The position numbers and the translations under genes are program-made. Positions 7,874 through 16,919 of a DNA stretch of 64,000 nt are shown piece after piece. Numbering within the stretch: the first letter of the stretch is position 1; each line of letters starts with the position of its first letter. The DNA lies in NCBI RefSeq assembly GCF_000373585.1, contig NZ_KB891901.1, forward strand, positions 175-64,174, read 5' to 3'. The notes under the pieces are model-generated. The model was given only the letters and a program-made list of their open reading frames with translations, was not told the origin of the DNA and did not search any database. The stretch comes from Streptomyces sp. MspMP-M5 (GTDB lineage: Bacteria; Actinomycetota; Actinomycetes; Streptomycetales; Streptomycetaceae).

Positions 7874-9880
7874 ATGGACGTGAAGCGATACTTCCGTGGG
7901 CCAGTCATGTGGATCGTGCTGGCCGTCCTCGCCGTGGTCGTGTTGATGCAGGTCGTCGGCTCGTCCGGCGGCTATAAGACGGTGGACACCGGTCAGGTCG
8001 TCAAGGCGATCGCTGACAACAAGGTGAAGTCCGCCGAGCTCACCACCGGCGACGAGAACAAGATCAAGATCGAGCTGTCCGGCGACAACAAGATCTCCGG
8101 CTCCAACAAGATCCAGGCCAGCTACATCGGTGACCAGGGCGTCGACCTGGCGAAGAACCTGCAGGCCAAGTACCAGACCGGCGAGATCAAGGACGGCTAC
8201 ACCGTCTCGCCCTCGAAGCAGAACCCGTTCGTCGGCGTGCTGCTCTCGCTGCTGCCGTTCGTCCTCATCGTGGTCGTCTTCCTGTTTCTGATGAACCAGA
8301 TGCAGGGCGGCGGCTCCCGGGTGATGAACTTCGGCAAGTCGAAGGCGAAGCTGATCACCAAGGACACCCCCAAGACGACCTTCTCGGACGTCGCCGGCGC
8401 CGACGAGGCCGTCGAGGAGCTCCACGAGATCAAGGAGTTCCTGCAGGAGCCGGCGAAGTTCCAGGCCGTCGGCGCCAAGATCCCCAAGGGTGTGCTGCTC
8501 TACGGCCCGCCCGGTACGGGCAAGACGCTGCTCGCCCGCGCGGTCGCGGGTGAGGCGGGCGTCCCGTTCTACTCGATCTCCGGCTCCGACTTCGTCGAGA
8601 TGTTCGTCGGTGTCGGTGCCTCCCGGGTACGCGACCTCTTCGAGCAGGCCAAGGCGAACGCCCCGGCGATCGTCTTCGTCGACGAGATCGACGCCGTCGG
8701 CCGGCACCGCGGTGCGGGTCTCGGCGGCGGCCACGACGAGCGCGAGCAGACCCTCAACCAGCTGCTCGTCGAGATGGACGGCTTCGACGTGAAGGGCGGC
8801 GTGATCCTGATCGCCGCCACCAACCGCCCGGACATCCTCGACCCGGCGCTGCTGCGCCCCGGCCGCTTCGACCGGCAGATCGCCGTCGACCGCCCGGACC
8901 TGCAGGGCCGGCTGGAGATCCTCAAGGTCCACCAGAAGGGCAAGCCGGTCGCGCCGGACGTCGACCTTTCGGCCGTCGCCAAGCGCACCCCCGGCTTCAC
9001 CGGTGCCGATCTGTCCAACGTCCTGAACGAGGCCGCCCTGCTGACGGCCCGCAGCGACGAGAAGCTGATCGACAACCACTTCCTGGACGAGGCGATCGAC
9101 CGCGTGGTGGCGGGCCCGCAGAAGCGGACCCGGATCATGTCCGAGAAGGAGAAGAAGATCACCGCGTACCACGAGGGCGGGCACGCCCTGGTCGCGGCGG
9201 CTTCGCCGAACTCCGACCCGGTCCACAAGATCACGATCCTGTCCCGCGGCCGGGCCCTGGGCTACACCATGGTCCTGCCCGACGAGGACAAGTACTCCAC
9301 CACCCGCAACGAGATGCTCGACCAGCTGGCGTACATGCTGGGCGGCCGCGCGGCGGAGGAGCTGGTCTTCCACGACCCGACCACCGGCGCCGCCAACGAC
9401 ATCGAGAAGGCGACCGCCACCGCCCGCGCGATGGTCACGCAGTACGGCATGACCGAGCGGCTCGGCGCGATCAAGTTCGGCACGGACAACTCCGAGCCGT
9501 TCCTGGGCCGTGAGATGGCCCACCAGCGCGACTACTCCGAAGAGGTCGCCGCGCTGGTGGACGAGGAGGTCAAGAAGCTCATCGAGACCGCGCACAACGA
9601 AGCGTGGGAGATCCTCGTCGAGAACCGCGACGTCCTCGACAACCTCGTGCTGGAGCTTCTGGAGAAGGAGACGCTCAACAAGGAGCAGATCGCCGAGATC
9701 TTCAAGCACGTGGTCAAGCGCCCGGCCCGCCCGGCGTGGACCGGCTCCTCGCGCCGTACGCCCTCGACCCGCCCGCCGGTGCTGTCGCCCAAGGAGCTGG
9801 CCCCGGCCAACGGCTCCGCGGCGCAGCCGGTCTCCATGGAGAAGGCGGACGCGCCCGAGGAACCGCGTTCGGAGAGCTGA
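7874..9880 (+). CDS. ftsH: ATP-dependent zinc metalloprotease FtsH
   Basis: Membrane-anchored AAA+ protease that degrades misfolded membrane proteins and short-lived regulators. Two membrane helices flank a small extracytoplasmic domain (about residues 10-28 and 125-146). Walker A GPPGTGKT is near residue 210, Walker B is FVDEIDAVG, and the zinc site HEGGH is near residue 433. The C-terminus is Pro/Ser-rich. ATG 7874 gives 668 aa starting MDVKRYFRGPVMW; in-frame GTGs at 7868 and 7826 could add 2 or 16 residues. It is followed 109 bp later by folE. Confidence 0.96.
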   Translation: MDVKRYFRGPVMWIVLAVLAVVVLMQVVGSSGGYKTVDTGQVVKAIADNKVKSAELTTGDENKIKIELSGDNKISGSNKIQASYIGDQGVDLAKNLQAKYQTGEIKDGYTVSPSKQNPFVGVLLSLLPFVLIVVVFLFLMNQMQGGGSRVMNFGKSKAKLITKDTPKTTFSDVAGADEAVEELHEIKEFLQEPAKFQAVGAKIPKGVLLYGPPGTGKTLLARAVAGEAGVPFYSISGSDFVEMFVGVGASRVRDLFEQAKANAPAIVFVDEIDAVGRHRGAGLGGGHDEREQTLNQLLVEMDGFDVKGGVILIAATNRPDILDPALLRPGRFDRQIAVDRPDLQGRLEILKVHQKGKPVAPDVDLSAVAKRTPGFTGADLSNVLNEAALLTARSDEKLIDNHFLDEAIDRVVAGPQKRTRIMSEKEKKITAYHEGGHALVAAASPNSDPVHKITILSRGRALGYTMVLPDEDKYSTTRNEMLDQLAYMLGGRAAEELVFHDPTTGAANDIEKATATARAMVTQYGMTERLGAIKFGTDNSEPFLGREMAHQRDYSEEVAALVDEEVKKLIETAHNEAWEILVENRDVLDNLVLELLEKETLNKEQIAEIFKHVVKRPARPAWTGSSRRTPSTRPPVLSPKELAPANGSAAQPVSMEKADAPEEPRSES

Positions 9881-9989
9881 GCCGACGCCCCGCCAGGGCA
9901 CCCGGAATACCCGCCGCGCCTCCCGAGGTTCTAGCCTTGGGGGCGCGGCTTTCCGCGTTTCGAGCGGGCCCAGGAGGAACGAGGCACCA

Positions 9990-10595
9990 ATGACGGACCC
10001 TGTGACGCTGGACGTCGAGGGCGTGATCGGCACGTTTGACGAGAAGCGTGCCGAGAACGCCGTGCGCGAGCTGCTCATCGCGGTGGGCGAGGACCCGGAC
10101 CGCGAGGGCCTGCTGCAGACGCCGGCGCGGGTGGCCCGCGCGTACAGGGAGCTGTTCGCCGGGCTCTGGCAGAAGCCGGAGGACGTGCTCACCACCACCT
10201 TCGACCTCGGTCACGACGAGATGGTGCTGGTCAAGGACATCGAGGTGGTCTCGAACTGCGAGCACCACCTGGTGCCGTTCGTCGGCGTGGCCCACGTCGG
10301 CTACATCCCTTCCACCGACGGCAAGATCACCGGGCTGTCCAAGCTGGCCCGGCTGGTCGACGTGTTCGCCCGGCGCCCGCAGGTCCAGGAGCGGCTGACC
10401 ACCCAGATCGCCGACTCGCTGATGAAGATCCTGGAGCCGCGCGGCGTGATCGTGGTCGTCGAATGCGAGCACATGTGCATGACCATGCGCGGGGTCCGCA
10501 AGCCGGGGGCGAAGACGACGACGTCCGCGGTGCGCGGGCAGCTGCGCGATCCCGCGACGCGGGCCGAGGCGATGAGCCTGATACTGGCCCGCTGA
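9990..10595 (+). CDS. folE: GTP cyclohydrolase I
   Basis: First enzyme of folate synthesis, converting GTP to 7,8-dihydroneopterin triphosphate. Zinc-binding Cys/His residues are visible in NCEHHLVPF and ECEHMCM. ATG 9990 has AGGAGG at 9972-9977 (12 bp spacing) and gives 201 aa, a normal length. It is separated from folP-folB-folK by the esterase/MprF-like insertion and is followed by a strong terminator. Confidence 0.97.
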   Translation: MTDPVTLDVEGVIGTFDEKRAENAVRELLIAVGEDPDREGLLQTPARVARAYRELFAGLWQKPEDVLTTTFDLGHDEMVLVKDIEVVSNCEHHLVPFVGVAHVGYIPSTDGKITGLSKLARLVDVFARRPQVQERLTTQIADSLMKILEPRGVIVVVECEHMCMTMRGVRKPGAKTTTSAVRGQLRDPATRAEAMSLILAR

Positions 10596-10613
10596 GGCCG
10601 GGGAGAGACGGAG

Positions 10614-10659
10614 AGCGGCCCGGGGCCCGCGGCGGAGACCGCCGGGGCCCCGGGCCGCT
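10614..10659. terminator. bidirectional terminator, 15-bp stem plus inner stem
   Basis: AGCGGCCCGGGGCCC (10614-10628) pairs perfectly with 10645-10659, with an inner GGCGG/CCGCC stem. It serves convergent folE and the esterase gene. Confidence 0.85.
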
Positions 10660-10679
10660 GCGCCGGGTCGTGCGGGGGG

Positions 10680-11795
10680 TCACGCCTTGAGGCGGCCGCC
10701 CATCCACTCCAGGGCGGCCGGGATCTCCCGGCGCCAGGTGTTGAAGTTGTGGCCGCCGCTGTCGAGGATGATCGACGCGACCTTCGACGGCGACTTGGTG
10801 TTCTCGATGAACTTCAGGGTGGGCTTGTAGTTGCCCTCGCCGTGCTTGCTGCTGGTGACCAGCAGGTTCACCGGGGGAGCGGGCAGGTGCTCCTGCCGCC
10901 AGTGCAGGTCGTGCTCCCGCTGCAGCTGCTTGTCGCCGCCGAAGAGGGGGCCGGTGGTGGCGTCGATCGGCGCCTTGTAGTCACCGGAGAGGGACACGGC
11001 CGTGGAGTAGGCGTGCGGGTTGCGCATGGTCATCATCAGCGCGCAGTAGCCGCCGGTGGAGTCGCCCATGATGCCCCAGCTCTTGGCGTCCTTGCCGACG
11101 CGGTACTCGCCGCTGATGTCATGGCGCAGATCGTGGGTGAAGAACGTCTGGGTCTGGGGGCCGTTGGGTATGTCCACGCACTCCGTGTCGCGCGGCGGGG
11201 CCACGGTCGGGCGCATCATCACCAGGACGGTCGGCTGGACCCGGTTGGCCTTGAGCAGGTCGTACTGGGTCTGCGGGTAGTGCAGCTTCTTGTAGAGCGC
11301 CTCGGCGGTGCCCGGGTAGCCGGTGAGGATCACCGCGGCCGGGAACTTCTTGTGCGCGTACTTCTTCTGGAAGTACTGCGGCGGCAGGTAGACGTACGCC
11401 GGGCTGGCGATCTTGGACTTCTGGCCGCGGATCAGGACCTTGTCCAGGCGGCCGGCGGTCGCCGGGACCGAGGCGCCCTGGATGCTCAGGCGCTCGGTGC
11501 CCAGCATCTTGAGGCTGGTGCCGTTCGGGCCGGACTTGTAGTTGGTGACCACCCCCGGCTCCTGCTCCTGGCCGAAGAGGTCGGCCCAGGAGGCGTAGAA
11601 GCCGAAGGTGTTGTTCGCGAACAGGCCGATGGCCGCGAAGAGCGAGAGCTGCGTGGCGAAGAGCAGGCCGATACGGCCGAGCACCGCGCGCCAGTTGCCC
11701 TTCGACAGCCGCGGCCAGAGCCAGATCGTGAGAACGAACAGCGCCACCGCTACGAGTACGGCGAGAAGCAGCACTTTCTTGCTGGTGAGACCCAT
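10680..11795 (-). CDS. membrane-anchored alpha/beta-hydrolase (esterase family, antigen-85-like)
   Basis: Predicted serine esterase or acyltransferase with an extracytoplasmic catalytic domain. Two N-terminal hydrophobic helices (about residues 8-26 and 40-62) precede the hydrolase fold. The nucleophile elbow is GDSTGGYCAL; DSGGHNFNTW near the C-terminus supplies the catalytic His region. The fold and spacing resemble the mycolyltransferase-like esterase family, but streptomycetes lack mycolates, so the substrate is unknown. ATG 11795 has GGAAGAAAG upstream and gives 371 aa. It is divergent from the MprF-like gene across 141 bp, so shared control is plausible. Confidence 0.82.
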   Translation of the reverse strand: MGLTSKKVLLLAVLVAVALFVLTIWLWPRLSKGNWRAVLGRIGLLFATQLSLFAAIGLFANNTFGFYASWADLFGQEQEPGVVTNYKSGPNGTSLKMLGTERLSIQGASVPATAGRLDKVLIRGQKSKIASPAYVYLPPQYFQKKYAHKKFPAAVILTGYPGTAEALYKKLHYPQTQYDLLKANRVQPTVLVMMRPTVAPPRDTECVDIPNGPQTQTFFTHDLRHDISGEYRVGKDAKSWGIMGDSTGGYCALMMTMRNPHAYSTAVSLSGDYKAPIDATTGPLFGGDKQLQREHDLHWRQEHLPAPPVNLLVTSSKHGEGNYKPTLKFIENTKSPSKVASIILDSGGHNFNTWRREIPAALEWMGGRLKA

Positions 11796-11838
11796 GTCGT
11801 GCTTTCTTCCGGGCGGCCGGGCCATCCGGACCGCAAGT

Positions 11839-11864
11839 GGAACCCCGAGCCCTGCGACGCCGTC
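11839..11864 (+). promoter_or_regulatory. ECF-sigma-like promoter for the MprF-like gene
   Basis: GGAAC (11839-11843), 17 bases, then CGTC (11861-11864) fits the general ECF promoter pattern. The predicted start is about 65 nt before the gene at 11937. Control by SigE, encoded in this same window, is an inference. Confidence 0.45.
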
Positions 11865-11936
11865 ATACAGGGCGCAAAAGTCCAGATGCTGCGACCAAGG
11901 CTCGCACGTTCTCTCGACCGGGGCGACGGGAAAGTG

Positions 11937-13778
11937 ATGTCTGACAGGCTAGATGGCGAAAAGTCGGAGAAGGTTGCGTGGTCTGCGCCACGCTGGCTCC
12001 GCGGCCCGCGGCCCGCGGCGGTCCCCGGCCTGGTGGGCTCGGCCGGCGTCGTGGTCGGTCTGCTGAATCTGTTCTCCGGAATCTTCCCGCGTTTCCGGCA
12101 CAGCCGGGTGCACGCGGTGGCCGAGGTGCTGCCGGGCGCGGTGAGCCCGCTGGCGGCCTCCGCCTCGCTCGTCGTCGGCATCCTGCTGCTGCTCCTGGCC
12201 CACGGGCTCAAGCGGCGCAAGCGGCGGGCCTGGGTGGCGGCGGTGGCGCTGCTGCCGGTGGGGATCGCCGCCCAGCTGGTCCACCGGCACTCGGTCTTCG
12301 GGGCCACGCTGTCGCTGGTGCTGCTGGGGTTCCTGGTGTGGCACCGGAGAGAGTTCGCGGCGCTGCCCGATCCGCGCAGCCGTTGGCGGGCGGTGGCCAA
12401 CTTCGTCGTCCTCGGAGGGGTGAGTTTCGGCCTCGGGATGGTGATCGTCAGCTCCCATCCGCACAAGACCGTCGGCTCGCCGTCGTTCGGGGCGCGCGCC
12501 GAGCACGTCCTGTGGGGGCTCTTCGGCTTCGAGGGACCGGTCGCCTACACCAACGGCGTCGACTACACCGTGGGCTACTCGCTCGGGGCGCTGGGTCTGC
12601 TGACCGTGGCCACCACCGCGTACCTCGCCTTCCGCCCGGAGCACCCGGCGGCCCGGCTGACGGACGAGGACGAGCAGCGGCTGCGGGAGCTGCTGGCCCG
12701 GCACGGCGCCCGGGACTCGCTGGGCTACTTCGCGCTGCGCCGGGACAAGGGCGCGGTGTTCTCGCCGTCCGGCAAGGCCGCGGTCTGCTACCGCGTGATC
12801 TCCGGTGTGATGCTCGCCAGCGGCGACCCGATCGGGGACGTCGAGGCGTGGCCGGGCGCCATCGAGCGCTTCATGGAGGAGGCGCGGGCGCACTCCTGGA
12901 CCCCGGCGGTGCACGGCTGCAGCGAGACCGGTGGCCAGGTGTGGACGCGGGAGACCGGCATGGACGCGCTGGAGCTGGGTGACGAGGCGATCGTCGACGT
13001 CGCCGACTTCTCGCTGTCCGGCCGGGCCATGCGCAACGTACGGCAGATGGTCAAGCGCATCGAGCGCAACGGCTACACCACCCAGGTGCGCCGGGTGCGG
13101 GACCTGGAGCCGGCGGAGCTGGAGCGGGTCCAGAAGGCCGTGGACGCCTGGCGCGACACCGACGACGAGCGCGGCTTCTCCATGGCGCTGGGCCGGATCG
13201 ACGCCGCGGCCGACGGCGACGCGGTGATCGCCACCGCGCATCTGCCGGTCGCCGAGGGGACGGAGCCGGGCCCGTTCGGCGACCTGAAGGCGATGCAGTA
13301 CTTCGTCCCGTGGGGCCGCGACGGGGTGTCCCTGGACGTGATGCGGCGGGACCGCAGCGCCGACCCGGGGATGAACGAGCTGCTGATCGTCGCCGCGCTG
13401 CAGGCCGCGCCGGACCTGAAGATCAAGCAGCTCTCGCTGAACTTCGCGGTCTTCCGCTCCTATCTGCAGCGCGGCGAGCGGCTGGGCGCCGGGCCGGTGA
13501 TGCGGGTGACGCGCGGAACGCTGCTGTTCCTGTCCCGCTGGTACCAGATCGAGTCGCTGTACAAGTTCAACGACAAGTTCCGGCCACGCTGGGAGCCGCG
13601 GTTCGTGGTGTTCCGCACCAGCCGGGACATCCCGCGGATCGGCCTGGCCACGCTCCAGGCCGAGGGGTACCTGGAACTGCCCCGGATGCTGCGCCGCCGC
13701 AAGGCCGCCGAACCGCGGCCCTGCGAGCACCAGGAGGAGTCGGTGCTGGCGGCCGGGTCGCTGGAGCGGGTCGCCTAG
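11937..13778 (+). CDS. MprF-like membrane protein with DUF2156 aminoacyl-phosphatidylglycerol synthase domain
   Basis: Likely transfers lysine or another amino acid from aminoacyl-tRNA to phosphatidylglycerol, lowering surface negative charge and protecting against cationic peptides. The N-terminal 230 residues hold about six membrane helices. From about residue 240 the DUF2156 (GNAT-like) catalytic domain follows, with conserved segments such as GYFALRRDKGAVFSPSGKA, ASGDPIGD, and the LSLNFAVFRSY region. ATG 11937 gives 613 aa. There is no fused lysyl-tRNA synthetase domain, unlike mycobacterial LysX. It is separated from folP by 122 bp. Confidence 0.85.
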   Translation: MSDRLDGEKSEKVAWSAPRWLRGPRPAAVPGLVGSAGVVVGLLNLFSGIFPRFRHSRVHAVAEVLPGAVSPLAASASLVVGILLLLLAHGLKRRKRRAWVAAVALLPVGIAAQLVHRHSVFGATLSLVLLGFLVWHRREFAALPDPRSRWRAVANFVVLGGVSFGLGMVIVSSHPHKTVGSPSFGARAEHVLWGLFGFEGPVAYTNGVDYTVGYSLGALGLLTVATTAYLAFRPEHPAARLTDEDEQRLRELLARHGARDSLGYFALRRDKGAVFSPSGKAAVCYRVISGVMLASGDPIGDVEAWPGAIERFMEEARAHSWTPAVHGCSETGGQVWTRETGMDALELGDEAIVDVADFSLSGRAMRNVRQMVKRIERNGYTTQVRRVRDLEPAELERVQKAVDAWRDTDDERGFSMALGRIDAAADGDAVIATAHLPVAEGTEPGPFGDLKAMQYFVPWGRDGVSLDVMRRDRSADPGMNELLIVAALQAAPDLKIKQLSLNFAVFRSYLQRGERLGAGPVMRVTRGTLLFLSRWYQIESLYKFNDKFRPRWEPRFVVFRTSRDIPRIGLATLQAEGYLELPRMLRRRKAAEPRPCEHQEESVLAAGSLERVA

Positions 13779-13888
13779 GGCGGCTGTCCGCGGGTCGGTC
13801 CGGTGCCCTTCAACGGGGGTGCGGGCGGCCCGTCGGGAGGTGGGTCCGCGCAGTCGGCGGGGGCAATCCGGCCGGTCGGCACACGGCC

Positions 13889-13894
13889 TACGCT
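13889..13894 (+). promoter_or_regulatory. TANNNT -10 box (TACGCT), leaderless folP start
   Basis: TACGCT ends six bases before the folP ATG, so transcription is expected to begin at or next to the start codon. No clear -35 was found. Confidence 0.6.
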
Positions 13895-13900
13895 GGTGCC

Positions 13901-14830
13901 ATGAGTACCTTGCGCGGCCGGGTGGCCGGACTGCCGGACTGGGACCGCTGCGCGGTGATGGGCGTCGTGAACGTGACGCCCGATTCGTTCTCCGACGGCG
14001 GCGAGTGGTTCGACACCGAGCTCGCTGTCAAACACGGTCTGGACCTGGTGGCCCAGGGCGCCGACATGGTCGACGTCGGCGGGGAGTCGACGCGGCCCGG
14101 TGCGCCCCGGGTGGACGAGGCCGAGGAGCTGCGCCGGGTCGTCCCGGTGGTGCGCGAGCTGGCCTCGGCGGGGGTGGTGGTCTCCGTCGACACCATGCGC
14201 GCCGCGGTGGCGGCGCGGGCCGTGGAGGCCGGCGCCCGGCTGGTCAACGACGTCAGCGGGGGTCTGGCCGACCCGGCGATGGTGCCCACCGTCGCCGCCC
14301 ACCACGTGCCGTTCGTGGTGATGCACTGGCGCGGCCAGTCGATCGACATGAACAACCGGGCGGTCTACGCCGATGTCGTCGGCGAGGTGGTCGACGAGCT
14401 GACGGTGAGCCTGGAGCGCGCGGTCGCCGGCGGGGTGGACCCGGAGCGGATCATCGTCGACCCGGGACTGGGCTTCGCCAAGGAGGCACCGCACGACCTG
14501 GCACTGATCGCCCAGCTGAACCGGCTGCGGGCGCTTGGCCGACCGCTGCTGGTCGCCGCTTCGAGGAAACGGTTCCTGGGCAGGGTGCTGGCAGGCGGCG
14601 AGGGTGCCGCTCCACCGCCGGCCCGGGAGCGGGATGCCGCGACGGCGGCGGTGTCGGCGATCGTGGCGCGAGAGGGGGCCTGGGCGGTGCGGGTGCACGA
14701 GGTCAGGGCGAGCGCGGACGCGGTGCGGGTGGCCCGTGCCGTCGAGGACGCGGCGGGGGCGGCCGGGGACGCCGGGACGTTCGGCGTGGACCGGGTGGGC
14801 GGTACGGCGACGACGACGGGGACGAAGTGA
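13901..14830 (+). CDS. folP: dihydropteroate synthase
   Basis: Condenses hydroxymethyl-dihydropterin pyrophosphate with p-aminobenzoate to give dihydropteroate; the sulfonamide target. Family motifs are present: MGVVNVTPDSFSDGG near the N-terminus, DVGGESTRPGA, VNDVSGG, MHWRG, and the ASRKRFLGRVL loop. ATG 13901 (309 aa) is preceded by no ribosome-binding site but by a -10 box at leaderless distance. Its TGA overlaps the GTG of the next gene, so the two are translationally coupled. Confidence 0.96.
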   Translation: MSTLRGRVAGLPDWDRCAVMGVVNVTPDSFSDGGEWFDTELAVKHGLDLVAQGADMVDVGGESTRPGAPRVDEAEELRRVVPVVRELASAGVVVSVDTMRAAVAARAVEAGARLVNDVSGGLADPAMVPTVAAHHVPFVVMHWRGQSIDMNNRAVYADVVGEVVDELTVSLERAVAGGVDPERIIVDPGLGFAKEAPHDLALIAQLNRLRALGRPLLVAASRKRFLGRVLAGGEGAAPPPARERDAATAAVSAIVAREGAWAVRVHEVRASADAVRVARAVEDAAGAAGDAGTFGVDRVGGTATTTGTK

Positions 14831-15315
14831 GCGGCTTGGGCCCACGGACGGACATCGAGCTGGTCGAGCAGGCGAACACCACGCTGTACGAGACCATCGA
14901 GCGCGGCGACCACGAGGCGCTGTCCGAGCTGTGGTTGGACGGTCAGGTGAGTGTGGTCCATCCCGGGTGGCCGGTGCTGCGCGGGCGCGGCGAGGTGCTG
15001 CGCTCGTACGCCCTGATCATGGCGAACACCGAGTACATCCAGTTCTTCCTGACCGATGTGGAGATCGACGTCATCGGCGACACCGCCCTGGTGACGTGCA
15101 CCGAGAACATCCTCAGCGGCGGTCCGGCCGAGGACGACGGCTCGGTGGGGCCGCTGATCGGCCAGCTGGTCGTGGCCACCAACGTCTTCAAGCGGACCGA
15201 GGACGGCTGGCGGGTCTGGTCGCACCACGGCTCGCCGGTGCTCGCGGACCGTGAGGACGAGGACGGGGACGACGCCGACGAGGACGAGGAGAACGGGCCC
15301 GCCGGGCGGCTGTGA
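14827..15315 (+). CDS. nuclear transport factor 2-like (SnoaL-like) protein
   Basis: Small soluble protein (162 aa) with an NTF2/SnoaL-like cone fold signature: an initial helix (QANTTLYETIERGDHEAL), SELW, HPGWPVLRGR, and strands ending GWRVWSHHGSP. The C-terminus is an acidic tail rich in Asp/Glu. The GTG start overlaps the folP stop codon (GTGA). Its position in the fol operon suggests a linked or housekeeping role, but the function is unknown. Confidence 0.8.
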   Translation: MSGLGPRTDIELVEQANTTLYETIERGDHEALSELWLDGQVSVVHPGWPVLRGRGEVLRSYALIMANTEYIQFFLTDVEIDVIGDTALVTCTENILSGGPAEDDGSVGPLIGQLVVATNVFKRTEDGWRVWSHHGSPVLADREDEDGDDADEDEENGPAGRL

Positions 15316-15697
15316 GTGCCGGCCCGGCGGGGCGTCCCATTCCGCGGACATGTGAGTGGCTTCACAAGCATCACCCGCCGGGGGTGTGCGCCGGCGCGCC
15401 GGGCGTCAGCGCCCTGGGCGGGGCGCACCCGTTCGAGCCAAGTGCGGCATGGGTAGGGGTGGGACGGGTGGACGCGGGTAAGAGGCCGCGCGGATGATCT
15501 CCCGCGCTCTGCCCGGCTGCCCGTGCGCCCCGGCCTAGCAGCAGAACGGGGCCTTGTCCATAGCCCCCATGGGCGAGCGCTGTCGGTGCTCGCAGGTAGA
15601 TTCGAGTGGGGCAGCGTCGCCGGACGGCTCTGGCTGCTGCCCGAATCCGACGAACAGTGGCGCCAGAGGTGCCGCCGGACCAGTGGGAGTGATTCGC
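15316..15697. other. 382-bp gap upstream of folB
   Basis: No gene is supported here. It contains a GTGA/TCAC inverted pair near 15353-15366 and a TAGATT box at 15597-15602 that could be a -10 giving a leader of about 90 nt for folB. Nothing else is recognisable. Confidence 0.4.
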
Positions 15698-16057
15698 GTG
15701 GATCGTGTCGCGCTGCGTGGGCTGAAGGCCAGAGGACACCACGGGGTGTTCCCCCGGGAACGCGAGGAAGGCCAGACCTTCATCGTCGACCTGGTCCTCG
15801 GCCTGGACACCCGCCCGGCGGCGGCCTCCGACGACCTCGCGAAGACCGTCCACTACGGCGTCGTCGCCGAGGAGGTGGTGGCCGTCGTCGAGGGCGAGCC
15901 CGTCGACCTCATCGAGACCCTGGCGGAGCGCATCGCCGATCAGTGCCTGAAGCACGAGGGGGTGCAGGAGGTGGAAGTGGTGGTCCACAAGCCGGACGCA
16001 CCGATCACCGTCCCCTTCGATGACGTGACCATCACCATCACTCGGAGCCGAGTATGA
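15698..16057 (+). CDS. folB: dihydroneopterin aldolase
   Basis: Splits 7,8-dihydroneopterin into 6-hydroxymethyl-dihydropterin and glycolaldehyde. The start VDRVALRGLKARGHHGVFP, the HYGVVAEEV segment and the conserved Lys in VVHKPDAPI fit the family. GTG 15698 has GGGAG eight bases upstream and gives 119 aa, the standard length; longer in-frame starts encode only low-complexity sequence. Its stop overlaps the folK start (ATGA). Confidence 0.95.
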   Translation: MDRVALRGLKARGHHGVFPREREEGQTFIVDLVLGLDTRPAAASDDLAKTVHYGVVAEEVVAVVEGEPVDLIETLAERIADQCLKHEGVQEVEVVVHKPDAPITVPFDDVTITITRSRV

Positions 16058-16698
16058 AAACCACCCACCAGCCGGCCCCCGCCACCTCCCGCGCCTCCCA
16101 CACCGACCCCGTCAACGACCCGACCGTCCAGCCCGTGCCCGCCTCGGTGGTGGAGCAGGTGGACGCCGCGGACGTCACGCTCTCCAACCCCAAGCGCGCG
16201 GTGATCTCGCTGGGCAGCAACCTCGGCAACCGCCTGGAGACCCTCCAGGGCGCGGTCGACGCGCTGGAGGACACCCCGGGCGTCCGCGTCAAGGCGGTCT
16301 CCCCGGTGTACGAGACCGAGCCGTGGGGCGTCGACCCCGGCTCCCAGCCCTCGTACTTCAACGCCGTGGTGCTGATCAAGACGACGCTGCCGCCGGAGTC
16401 CCTCCTGGAGCGCGGGCACGCCATCGAGGAAGCCTTCGAGCGGGTGCGGGACGAGCGCTGGGGCCCGCGCACCATCGACGTCGACATCCTCGCCTATCAG
16501 GACGTGCGGTCCGACGATCCGCGGCTGACGCTGCCGCACCCGCGCGCCCACGAGCGGGCGTTCGTCCTGGTGCCGTGGCACGACATCGACCCGGAGGCGG
16601 AGGTTCCGGGCCGTGGTGCGGTGGCCGCGCTGCTGGCCGCGGTCGGCAGCGAGGGTGTGAACCTCCGGGCGGACCTGGAACTGCGGCTGCCGGAGTAG
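16054..16698 (+). CDS. folK: 2-amino-4-hydroxy-6-hydroxymethyldihydropteridine pyrophosphokinase
   Basis: Transfers pyrophosphate from ATP to hydroxymethyl-dihydropterin, feeding FolP. Motifs: ISLGSNLGNRLE, the SPVYETEPWG segment, and the RWGPRTIDVDIL and LPHPRAHERAFVL signatures. An N-terminal extension of about 45 residues rich in Pro/Thr/Val precedes the domain. It starts at ATG 16054, overlapping the folB stop by four bases. Length 214 aa. Confidence 0.95.
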   Translation: MKTTHQPAPATSRASHTDPVNDPTVQPVPASVVEQVDAADVTLSNPKRAVISLGSNLGNRLETLQGAVDALEDTPGVRVKAVSPVYETEPWGVDPGSQPSYFNAVVLIKTTLPPESLLERGHAIEEAFERVRDERWGPRTIDVDILAYQDVRSDDPRLTLPHPRAHERAFVLVPWHDIDPEAEVPGRGAVAALLAAVGSEGVNLRADLELRLPE

Positions 16699-16919
16699 TC
16701 GTTAGGGTTGCGGGCCGGCTGCGTACGGCGGCGATGCGTCCGGGACGCCGGAAGCGCTGATGTACTGGCGCGAGGACGTCGGCGGCGGCGCGGGCACGCG
16801 TGCGCGGGCGGCCGGACGGACACGACGGATACGGCGGCCGCACCGGTGCGTGCGGCCATGAGAGCAGACTCGGTCATCGCGGCACGGATGACCGGGACGG
16901 TGCGAGGGGCGATCGCTCG

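Noticed and set aside
10749..11936. Apparent 395-residue N-terminal extension of the MprF-like protein running antisense through the esterase gene.
   Set aside because: The esterase has clear hydrolase motifs on the other strand. The extension is low complexity, and MprF-like sequence begins at 11937.
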